Origin: Tetrapyrgos nigripes
Taxonomy: Eukaryota; Basidiomycota; Agaricomycetes; Agaricales; Campanellaceae
Direction: 5' to 3'
Length of the DNA stretch: 64,000 bases
NCBI GenBank assembly: GCA_013368315.1
Contig: JAACJM010000137.1
Location: 62,001 to 126,000 of the forward strand
Part shown: positions 1-9,773 of the stretch, in pieces
Numbering within the stretch: position 1 is the stretch's first letter
Layout of the letters: each line of letters starts with the position of its first letter
Translations under genes and position numbers: made by a program
The notes under the pieces: model-generated
Databases searched by the model: none
What the model saw: the letters and a program-made list of their open reading frames with translations, nothing else
Told to the model about the DNA's origin: nothing

Positions 1-139
1 ATTCTAGTGATAAAGTGATCATTTCCAAAATAAATAATTCCATTTATGTGATACTGTCTTGACTCAGCTCCTTGAGGCACATGTATGATATTCTGAATCT
101 CCATATCGCACTCGTAAGGTATTGACATTAGGAAAAATT
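1..139 (-). pseudogene. Helitron helicase tail: distal part of ubiquitin-protease-like domain
   Basis: Read on the minus strand, the bases left of MULE1 are fully open from the insertion point to base 1. They encode a segment ending in GIIYFGNDHF, which resembles the histidine box of USP/C19 cysteine proteases (G-V-I-x-H-x-G-x-H-F/Y). The frame continues directly from the helicase fragment at 4692 once MULE1 and one 9-bp target copy are dropped. This shows it is the displaced C-terminal part of the same gene. The gene continues beyond the window start. Confidence 0.8.
131..139. repeat. 9-bp target-site duplication, left copy (MULE1)
   Basis: GGAAAAATT here matches 4683-4691 exactly. It flanks the first base of the CGG terminus of MULE1. 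Confidence 0.85.
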
Positions 140-231
140 CGGGTATCGGAAATCTGCGGGTACGTCATGCGGGTACACTGCGGGTACATGCGGGTCATGC
201 GGGTCATGCGGGTCATGCGGGTACCCATTAT
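140..231 (+). repeat. MULE1 left terminal inverted repeat with GCGGGT array
   Basis: After the 24-bp terminal match there are about seven GCGGGT cores spaced 8-12 bp apart. The inverted counterpart (ACCCGC cores) is at the right end. Such arrays may be transposase-binding sites; that is inference. Confidence 0.8.
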
Positions 232-580
232 CCTTTGCTTATCATGTACAATCTTAGTTGATTAAGCCTTATAATTACTCTTTTATTGTGTAGATAGTCT
301 TTTAACAATGCAGAGCCTGTTATATAGCTATTTCACGAAGAATAGAACGTGCTGTTGGTATTTACGTAAAATCATTCATACAAAATGATGGGATTAGGCG
401 GTATATGTAAGGCTCAGCTTCACCCATTATTGACACTTTCTGACCTGCTCTGCGCTCGCCTTTGCCCGTCTCTGCAAATGGGACTCCTTGTAAGCATGAG
501 TATCCAACGTTATGTAGCCTTAGTCACATAGAATATTCTTTTTGTAGAAATGGCTTGGTAAAAGCATCATACACCCCGCT

Positions 581-3563
581 GTTGATGCTATTTTCCCTGA
601 GAGTGATTCAGAAAGTGACGATAGTTTTGATTTCACATTCAGTAAGTCAGTCCATTGATAGCAGGTTTATCACGCTACTCACAGCTGATATACAGGCAAT
701 ACTGAAGATACACTTGTATTACATCAAGATGAAATTTCAAGACGTGAGTCTTCTGTATTCACCACATCTGAATATATCCTTATACCATTTTGATTAAGAT
801 ACAAATGTATCTACTTCTTTACCCCCTAATAATGACTGTTTTGTACACCGTGAGTGACACAAACACATTAAGTTGTAGGGACTAACCATGAATCCCCTAT
901 AGCGCCTGAAGAATACCTAGGAAATCCTGATTCAGGGGAAGAGAAAGATAATGGTATGTACTTCCCATTGGTAGTGGATATATCTTTCATGAATTTGTCC
1001 AGGGAATGCCTCAGACATGGATATAGACAATGGAGAGCTGGGTTGTCCAGAAGTTAGAACAAGTAAGAGTACCATTGTTTTGAAATCAGTTCAGCAGGAT
1101 CTTACATGTTATCCTTGATTCCAGTGCCTCCCGTAAATGAATCATGTGAGGACAAGAGTGGTTAATTCTGATTTCTTTTCAAAATATTTATCTTTCTGAC
1201 TTTCTTGTAATATAAGGCCTGCAACACCTACCTACACGTCGAGATGAAACCCAGGTCAGGTTGCCACAAGAGAATAGCATGCATATAGATTTTACAGCTA
1301 CAAACGCTGAAGTTGTTCAATTTCAAGTCTATCGCGAAGGCAAGTAGGCCACATATTTGGATTCTCTCCAACCAATTTAAATACCTTCTATTCTGATACT
1401 TATAGGATACACATCCCAGATGCAATTCAATACACATGCACTACAGACATATCAAAATTCAGTCCCTTCCATCAGTATGAGACTATCTTTTTGTACCATT
1501 GAGTTATTTGCTAACTACCTCTACAGTGCAGCCTAGTACCATTCCAACAGATCCACAATCCAATGTGATACCAAGCAAATCTGCAGTTGTGCCCTCAGTG
1601 CAATCTACCAGTCACTCAGTTGGGAACTTACAAAAACCACTATGTCCACCAACCACAGTAGCTAGTCAAACTGTACCACCCTCTTCATCACACCCTCCAG
1701 CAGTTGTTCGAACTGCACCACTACCACCTCCAGCAACTAATCAAGCTGCTTGCCCTGTAGATCTCACTGATCCTGCCCGGCTTACTGCTTTTGTTCCTCT
1801 GGACCCTCAACCTGAACCACAGTGCCGACATGGGCATGATGTTAATGTGCAATTTACTACTGTTGACAATTTGGAACAGGGTTTCTGGAATGGATGGCCA
1901 AATGGAAAATTTGCCATTGACCTTGATCATGCTACATACATGAAGCATGGAATGCTAGCTGTTCAGTGGGCTACACGGAACTGCAAGGGAAACAATGGAA
2001 AGAAAAATCAAAAGGGTTCAATCCATGCTACTACAATAGCTGGGGGGAAGGAGAGCTACAAGAAGTGTCTTGGTGTCTTACGATGCACTAATCCTCAGTG
2101 TCAAGTCATTACTCGGCCAAAAATTGAGAAAAAGATTCTGGAAGCACAGTGCTTAAATGAGTACTGTATATGTGGGTTCTCACTGGAACATTTTGACTGT
2201 GGAGCAATGTCTTTTCTTATTGAATATGCACAGGTGGGAGATGACATCACCACACGGCTTTATCGTTACATCCATGCTGGTTGCCACAATCATCCTCGGA
2301 TTCCATACACCAAACATCTCACTGCACAGGAGGCTAAAGACACTCGGCAGCATCTCGGGAACAACATGCACAGAAAGCACTTGGAGTCATATGAAGGAGG
2401 AGAGACTCTAGATGGTCCAACTCCACCAGCACCACAGTTGGCACAGAAATTTGCAAACATTGAAACCTACCGTTATGAAACTAAAAAAATGACAAAAGGA
2501 GCTACAGCAGAAGTTGGATGGTCATTCATCAACCAGTTTCACTCCTGGATCCAGCAACATGAAGATGAAGTCCAAATCAGAATCAATACTGTAGGAAGGG
2601 AGCCTGAATGTGTCATATCATTTCACTCAAAGTGGATGCAGGACCAACTCTTGCCAAAAGCTGAGCTTGTTGAAGGCCCTTTGCCATTAGAGGGCATGCT
2701 GACTGATGGTGCACACAAGTATTGGGCAGATCCCAATGCTGTGTTGATTTCCACTACTACATTCAATACTGTAATTGATAGATGGGTTCCCTCCATGTTC
2801 AGCTATGCAAATGGTGTTACAACTCAGCATTACCATTGGCATTTCACTGCTGTCATTGAGGCTATTGCTGAAGCTGCACATGAACATAATGAGAAAATTA
2901 CTGATGAGTTGTTTGCACTTGTGAGGGCACTAGATTTTCTATGGTTTTGAAAAAAGCTGATTTTTTTGATTAGGTTGTTGATTTCAGTGATGCTCAGCGC
3001 TTGGGATTTATCTCTGCATTCACCGACTATTTCATCCGCCAAGAGGACAACACTCGGACACGCACTGAACTAGAGAATGCTGCTCAGTCACTGATCAAGG
3101 GATGCAGATATCACTTTGAAAAATCTGTAACACGTGTGGCTCGACTCAGTAACCATGTGCCACCTGACAGCAGAGCTGAGTTTGAAGAACTGTGCAGACA
3201 GATGGTTATAGCTGAGAATTCTGCTGTGTTTGATAGAGTTGTGAAGATCATGAAGGAAACGAAAGAGAGAAGATGGAGCAGAAGGTAAGGGAGAAGGAGG
3301 CAGAGAAGCAGAACCATGCACCTCCACGGCCAAAACCAAGGCCATTGACCAAGGAACAAGCAGCAGAACGTAGTAAAAAGGCTTTACAAGAAGCTGGACT
3401 TACAGCTGAAAGGCCTGACCTTGCTAAAGAGAAAGTAGTTAAGACATTGCAGACAGTCCAGGAGAATGCACAGTTGCGTAGATCTAAGCGGGTGGCAGAT
3501 CAAACAAAAGAGACTGAGGAGACAGAGAATAATAAAAAATCCAAGAAACAAAGGAAACAATAA
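581..3563 (+). CDS. MULE transposase with GCM/WRKY-like zinc finger (MULE1)
   Basis: Phase-consistent exons can be read at about 581-641 (acidic; start codon not resolved), 696-743, 903-953, 1003-1062, 1125-1160, 1216-1339, 1482-2920 and 2974 onward. The 1340-1481 intron needs a GC donor (GCAAGT). The region near 2080-2290 has a Cys/His cluster (RCTNPQC, CICG, HNHPR) of the GCM/WRKY type. The MULE core follows: TDGAHKYW (first Asp, near 2703), VVDFSDAQ (second Asp, near 2975) and GCRYHF, the family's C-x2-H motif (near 3100). The lysine-rich tail is in another frame from about 3270, so a one-base frameshift lies near 3230-3285. The 57-kb copy shares the exon plan. The transposase presumably acts in the nucleus on the flanking inverted repeats. 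Confidence 0.85.
2921..2973 (+). other. Intron of MULE1 transposase
   Basis: GTGAGG...TTAG, 53 bp. It splits the core between FALV and VDFSDAQ and is at the same place as the intron 58268-58319 in the second MULE. Confidence 0.85.
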
Positions 3564-3926
3564 TTTAGAAGACTGATCTGGGAGGCATACTAAGTAGTTC
3601 AGAGTCATAAATGTAGATACAGAGTCCTTGTTATCAGCCTGCTGAAATTTTGATCATGAGATCCATGAGAATGATACTGAATATTACTACAGCAGGCAGG
3701 TTACTGTCTCAGCATGAATAAGAGTTCAGTCACACATCACAGCCAAAAGAAGCTAAGGCCAGATTTGACATTTTCTATTTTTTTCAGATTTTTTTGGATT
3801 TTCTTTTTGTCAGAAAGACTGAACTTTCGTTCATGCCAGGACAGTAGTATATATGTGCAAATACCATTAGTTCCTTCCAACGGACTCTCATACAACATAA
3901 AGGCGAGAAACACAGTATCCGCTAGG

Positions 3927-4022
3927 TACCCGCATAGGTGCCCGCATGGTACCCGCATGGTGCCCGCATGGTGCCCGCATGGGTACCCGCATGTGCACAG
4001 CCACTGCGGGTACCATGCGGGT
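3927..4022 (-). repeat. Internal inverted GC-rich array of MULE1
   Basis: About six ACCCGC/GCCCGC cores with CATGG spacers, then two GCGGGT cores in the opposite sense. It is inverted relative to the left-end array and lies 650 bp inside the right terminus. Confidence 0.75.
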
Positions 4023-4625
4023 GCATTACCAGCATCCACACAACATCTAAATCACTTCTAATGGATTGAAAATAAGGAATGCTGTAGCTCCTGTACTAAT
4101 AGCCAGTACCTTGACATATTCAATGTGTAGAAATGAATTTCTATCATAAATTCTACTAAATCTTAGGCTAAATTCACATTGATCTCGACTTTTCTAGGAA
4201 TTGGATCTACAAATTGCCTTAGTAAACACTTGAAACATTAGCTCAGTGATGTATTAGAATGAGTAGACTGCATTTACAATGCGAATTATGAAGAGTTTTA
4301 TTCATGTGCAGGCTTCATTTCGAGTCTAAGGGTAATTTTGGTACATAACTCATAGAATATTGGCATGCAAAGAATGAAAATAGTCTCTACTGCATGCAAT
4401 AGGCTTTTAGCAATAATATCCAGGCTGTTTTGTGGAGAAATACTTGAGTTATCAATGAGACTCTAATGTGAATGGGAGTAAGTGGCTGTGCTTATCCATG
4501 TACATTTGAGTTTCACTACACTTCGTTGAAGTCCATTTACAAGCTTTATGTACACTTTTACGCCTCTCTACTATGTTACAAATGCTCGTATGTATGTCAT
4601 ACATTGGTGAACTCAAATGATTACT

Positions 4626-4682
4626 GGTACCCGGGCCGTACCCGCAGCCCCGCAGGGGGTACCCGCAGATTTACCTATACCG
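4626..4682 (-). repeat. MULE1 right terminal inverted repeat
   Basis: Reverse-complements to CGGTATAGGTAAATCTGCGG followed by further CTGCGGG cores, matching the left end with few differences. Confidence 0.8.
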
Positions 4683-4691
4683 GGAAAAATT
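4683..4691. repeat. 9-bp target-site duplication, right copy (MULE1)
   Basis: GGAAAAATT, identical to 131-139. Confidence 0.85.
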
Positions 4692-7600
4692 TGGGGAATC
4701 TTTGGAATGTGTATTTTCGAAGCATGTCTGAGTGGCAAGAGGGACATTGATCAGCCCAAGGTTCCACAAAATGAGACACACAATCTTGAGTTGACTGATA
4801 ACTACCAGTTGACCGAGTCAACAGAAGATTGTGTTGTGTCCTCTCTCGAAGTGAGAAGTGGCTGTTATAGCAGACAACTGTTCTCTTAGTGGTGGGACTG
4901 ACTGAACGCATCAACTCATGCAAGACATCACTTGTGTCTGCATAGGCCCCAGCAGGAAAAGCATCAGGATCAAGAATAGAAAGCTCTCTTCGTATTTGAT
5001 CTCTGATATCAGCGTAGTTTGATGAGTTTGACTGGAACGTGGCTGAAAGCTCATTCATTAAAATTGAGGAGAAATTATCACTTTCAGCAAGAAAAGCTGC
5101 TCTTTCTGTTCTGAACAAATGATAAAGAAGCATGAGAGCAGAGTCATATGCACAACTGTTTGCAGACCATTTCAAAGTTGGATAATCACAAGTTACAATA
5201 AGTCTGTCAGAGTTATGTGATGTTGGATGAATAGTTTCTTCTGAAGGAGTAGGACTTGAATGTAGACTAGGGTGCTCAATAGGAACAAAGTTTCCTAAGG
5301 TCTTCTTCTTCACTGGTGGTGTATTTTCTTTTTCTAGGATTTTCCATGAAATATCCTTGTGTAATGTGGATTCAAACTTCTCATTTGTGTCCCATACTAG
5401 ACTCTCATGAAGCTCATCAGGTGTATGGCTCTTACCAAAGTGTGACCTATATTGTTGTATCAATGATCCTCTGAGGTCTCCAATAATTGAAGGTGGTAAT
5501 TTGCGATTTTCGCGCAACTTAGTGATATCATTTAGAATTTCCAACTCCCTCAGTTCCTGACGATATCCACCTTTATCCTTCACACCACCAGTAATATGAT
5601 TAACATTAAAACCTTGTAGAATTATGGTGCCATCTGCACTGGAACTTCTTGATAACGCAGTATAAATGGCTCGGAAATCACGACTGTTATATATATCTAC
5701 TACGTTAGGGTCTCGTGTTTTTCCTTGGGAGGCAAAATCAGTCATTGCAAAGTTAGGCAGAACTTCTACCTGAGTCCGGGAGATCTGAATGATTCGGTCA
5801 TCAGGTAGTTTACAGTTAATACGCCTTGTATTTGGGGTAATAGGAACAACATTGAGAGGAAGGTCTTTGAACTGGACATCTGTTGAGGGCTTTTCCAATT
5901 TAACATATAGCACTTTGAGAACTAGTTGACCATGCCTTCCTTTACCAGCTTGCCAGCCATGAACAGTGCCTTCTTGACCCTTGGTTATACAGAGCTCAGT
6001 TGCGCCATTGAAGCGGATCATTACAGGTAGTCCTTTGCATAAAGATAGAGTTGCAGGAATCTGCATATTGTTGGTAGAAGGTGACTGTTTCCAGAGCTGC
6101 TGCTGTACTTCATCATTGATTTTGTGCTTTGTAGCCTTTCTCCGTTTACGTTTTCGATCATGAGTTTTTGAGGGAAGTTCATCAAAAACAACTTCCTCAT
6201 CTTCAGAGAAAAAGTGTGCAAGCATTTGACCAGTCTCTGCTGCAAACCGTTTAGTTCCTAGTTCATTAGCTACGTCTTTATGTTTATTGTAAGTCAAAAT
6301 AATTGAAGTGTTCCAGAAACGAGGGTTATCAATAGAACGAGATTCATTGGAAGGATCTGAGATCAAAGACCGCAACAAAGTAATATCCTCTGCAGTGCAC
6401 TGTTTATATCTCATATTTTCTAAAGCTTGACGAAATTTTACATCTCTGATAGAACTTCCGGTCTGCCGACAGTTTTTTCTCAGGAGCACTACAGTGTTGA
6501 TTTGATGCCATAAATATTTCCCAATACTAGCATGTTGGTCTGATGAACTGGTTCCTATGGTATGGCTATACAGTGATACATTTTCACCACCCATAGCTGG
6601 AGGCAATTGAGCAAAATCACCAGCAAATATCATGTTCATGCCACCAAATGGAAGCAGAGGGCGATTCAAGGCAGAAGCAATTTTAGCACTGATTTTATAC
6701 ATGTCTTTACAAGAAAGCATTGAAACTTCATCTAAAAATACATAATCTACTCCACTAAGTCTGGAACAAATCTGTGATGCAGACATCTTCCAAAACTCGC
6801 CTTCCTCTGATGAATTAATACCAAACACAGAGTGATAAGTGGAACCTTGAAGCAAAGCAGCTGCTGTGCCAGTTGGTGCAACTACTATCATGCGTTGGCT
6901 CTGAAGCCTTCTCTTGAAAAATTCTCTCAGAGTTTTCAGCACTTGACTTTTACCAGTACCTGCCATGCCACCTATATACATCTTGAACTGGTCTGAAATA
7001 GAACTAACTGCATGGTTTGCAACAATACGAAACGCCCGTTCTTGCTCTAGATTCAAACTAAATTCAAGACATAAATCATCTATAAGTTTTTGAGTCTGAT
7101 TGCTTCGAAGTTTCTCTTCAAGCATATGTTGATCAAGGACTTCTACCTGGTCAGGATATTTATTAGGAAAGTTGTATTGCTGGTCTTTGTTTTCCTTCAG
7201 TTTATTTGTTATCACATTTGACTTCATTTTTGCAATTTCCAACCTCCATGCAGCTGGACTCATTGAAGGATAATCAAAAGAAGCTGGTATATGGCTTTTC
7301 AAATCACACTTTGCATTTGTCCATCCCGTATTGGCCAGTAAATCTGTCATCTCTTGCATGTCTAACTGCCTGCGTCGTTCCCGAACACCTAGACTGTCAT
7401 CTGAACATTTAAATGGATCAAAATGACTTCCATCATCAAAGTCAGGCTCAAGCTTTGAAGGATCAATTCCTAGACTCTGTGCCTTTCTCTGTGCATGGTA
7501 GTCATCTCTCGAATCTAAACATTCAAATCGAAGTTCAAAATTATCCATCAAGAATTTTTGTTGAGCAGAAAATTGATAGTCAAGGAATGCACTATCCCAA

Positions 7601-7842
7601 GTCTCCTTTTTCTCCTTGAGATCTTTTCCAGTTCTCCACGGTTTGAAAAATGTCAACATGACTGAACAGTAGTATTCCCTGTCACCCTTATTCCTTGTTG
7701 GTAGTGAAGGTCCTATGAAATTAGGTACAATATTTCTCTTATCATGAATGCGCAAGTAATGGGTGCTAGCTAAGGGATGTTCATGCACAAAAGGATGTCC
7801 TTTCTTTGGCAGCACGTTCTTTGTCAAAGGTTTATTTGCCAA
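4683..7842 (-). pseudogene. Helitron PIF1-like helicase with USP-like protease domain, cut by MULE1
   Basis: About 1050 codons remain open. Helicase motifs in order: Walker A GGMAGTGKSQ, Walker B VFLDEVSML, FAGDFAQLPP, the LRKNCRQT motif and a late DFASQGKT, as in PIF1/RecD-type helicases of Helitrons. Downstream, WSANSCAYDSALMLLYHLF resembles the cysteine box of USP (C19) proteases, and CPSCH looks like a zinc-ribbon half. The frame then runs into the MULE1 terminus and stops after FFPV. The rest of the domain is at 1-139. The start at 7842 is only where the frame opens; the protein is continuous with the upstream Rep part after a one-base slip near an A run (about 7850). Confidence 0.85.
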
Positions 7843-8763
7843 ACTTTTTTCAATGTATTTTGAGGTCTATATGTATCTTCTTCATCAGAGAAAGATGAGT
7901 CTTCACTACTACTATCATAGCGTTCTGAGATCTCATCATCAGGGTCATTGACATCTCTTTTATTTGCTGCCAGTTTGACACGTTCACATTGGCATACCCA
8001 TTCATATAATGTCATCTCGCTTAAAGCTTCTGGACAGTATATATAATCAAAAACTGAGGAAAAGCCTACTAACTTACCATTATGTTGGATCACAACTACT
8101 TTTTCATGATTTTTATTTTCAACCTGCAGCTGATCTGGTTCCTGCCAAAATCTACGAGCTTCACTGACAAAGTCTTTCCAGTAAAATGATTTGAACTCAT
8201 GACTTGTGTAATGATCTGGTTTATCTAGAAGATACAAAGCAATCATTGGTGCCCCTAGCTCCATCTTGACTGTCAATAAGTTGACAATTTGTGTAATAAT
8301 TTTTCTTGCCTTTTCATGGCGAGGTAAAGTACCAGTCAGCATCTCGGCATTCCTTTGTAGAATTGTACGAATAACTTCAAAAATCACATGAGTGTTCAGA
8401 TTCCATTTTGTAATATACTCAGTCACATATAAGACAACAGCCTTGATTGCTGTGCCTGATAGCAATGAAGAGACATCTGAGTTACATCTGAGTAGATATG
8501 TGACTGTTTGGTTATAGGTGTTAATCCAAGCTTCTGTCTTTTTCATTCTCAGGGCACCAGTCTCAGTAACAACCTGCGTTGTTGGAAATGTTTCTCGTGG
8601 AAACCTGGCTTTGCAAGTGCCAAATTTATTGTCAAGACAACCTAGGTAATCTTTGCCTACCTTTCTTGTTCCTTGCTTGGTTAAGGTAGATTTGCATTTG
8701 TGTATATGAGTTTGGCTTAGAATATCGTCCACTTCTTGCTGATATTTGGCAGTCCAGGCCTGA
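7824..8763 (-). pseudogene. Helitron Rep, Y2 (tyrosine) part
   Basis: This frame contains CEPCQAW just after a frameshift near 8780, then a cysteine-rich stretch and VLYVTEYITKW, which fits the paired-tyrosine (Y2) motif that nicks DNA in rolling-circle transposition. An acidic, serine-rich stretch (SSSEDSSFSDEEDTY) precedes the helicase. It joins the helicase frame after a one-base shift near 7850. It is part of one original gene, not a separate protein. Confidence 0.8.
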
Positions 8764-8769
8764 CATGGC

Positions 8770-9630
8770 TCACAGTTTTTCAGTGCTGGTACATAAACAC
8801 TCTATTGGAGGACACTGAGGCAAAGAGTACAAGGGATTAACATAATCTTCATTTCCTGAGGCAGTTTGAAGATTTTGTTCAACTTCTTCCTGAGTGCCAG
8901 TCATGAAATCTCCACAATGAACAGATCCTAAGTACTCAACTATTCTTCTTTGGAAATCATTTTCATTTTTTAATATAGCATCTCTCATCTGTTGTGGAGA
9001 CAGGCTGTTTGCAATCCAGAGAAGCATATGAAGATGGAGAGTCAATCTTCCTTGCTGTTCAATGGTGCCAAAATAGCCCGAAGTTTTTCCAAAAACACCA
9101 TCATGGTCAGTGTCAACTCCTAATATATGCTTGATAAACATCTGAACCATAAAATCAAAGAACTTGGCACCAGCAACAGGATTATTAATAATTTTCCTAG
9201 TTCTTTCATCATTAGGAAGATTAAGATTCAGGTCAAAAGTCTCATCAGAGATAGCATAATACAAACACAAAGGATGAGTTAGGTCAGATGGTGCAAAGGT
9301 AATATACCAAGATGGAGCCCCAAGGTATGAGATTAGAGACCAGAGCTCAGTTCGCAAGAATTTTTTACTGGACATAGATCCTTTAACTGTACCACCTACG
9401 TGGTCCAGATCTTGAATAACCTCATAGCACAATTTCTCTTCTTCTGTTTCAGGCCGTACTATTCCACCTTTGCTCAGTTTGTCTATCAAAGTGTTCAATA
9501 CATGTGGATTCAAGTTTAAAATACGATCTGCAATTGCAGAGAAGCTTTCTTTTTGTGTGAGTGCAAAGCCATTACTTGTAGTCTTTTTGACTTGTTCATG
9601 GCTAAAAGCTACAAAGGTGTGGTCATGCCA
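8770..9630 (-). pseudogene. Helitron Rep, HUH part (Helitron-like N domain)
   Basis: The frame has the signature LGAPSWYITFAPSD of the Helitron-like N domain and GRLTLHLHMLLW, where HLH is the HUH metal-binding motif of rolling-circle Rep proteins. It starts after an apparent deletion: the preceding text ends at PYGMGSIGM and resumes at HTFVAFSHEQ, so a stretch usually present between them is missing. It ends in a frameshift near 8780, within a run of A's. Confidence 0.85.
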
Positions 9631-9773
9631 ATACTACCCATGCCATAAGGGAAAAGCCAGGGGAAAATGGAGGGATACAACAGGGGATTGTTGAACATAG
9701 TAGAGCTTTTCTCACTATGTCCAACAGCAAGAAACTTACCTTGTGATTTTAAATAAGCTAAAGCCTTAGCTTT

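Larger units (their letters stand above)
140..4682 (+). mobile_element. MULE1: complete Mutator-like DNA transposon (4543 bp)
   Basis: The termini are inverted: the left end starts CGGGTATCGGAAATCTGCGG and the right end, reverse-complemented, starts CGGTATAGGTAAATCTGCGG. Both are followed by GC-rich arrays of GCGGGT units (left 150-231; right 4626-4675, with another array at 3927-4022). A 9-bp direct duplication, GGAAAAATT, lies at 131-139 and 4683-4691. The interior encodes a transposase with a GCM/WRKY-like zinc region and a MULE core. The element sits inside the Helitron helicase gene. MULEs are known for 8-11 bp (usually 9 bp) target duplications, which fits. Confidence 0.9.

Noticed and set aside
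132..139. 8-bp rather than 9-bp target duplication for MULE1
   Set aside because: Either is possible from the sequence alone, but 9 bp gives CGG ends on both sides, as in MULE2, and matches its 9-bp duplication.
1721..2887. Minus-strand open frames opposite the MULE1 transposase
   Set aside because: They are shadows of the plus-strand coding exon with no motifs of their own.
1499..3563. Assignment of the transposase to the KDZ (Kyakuja-Dileera-Zisupton) group
   Set aside because: The TDGAHKYW, VDFSDAQ and GC-x2-HF motifs and 9-bp duplications fit Mutator-like elements better.
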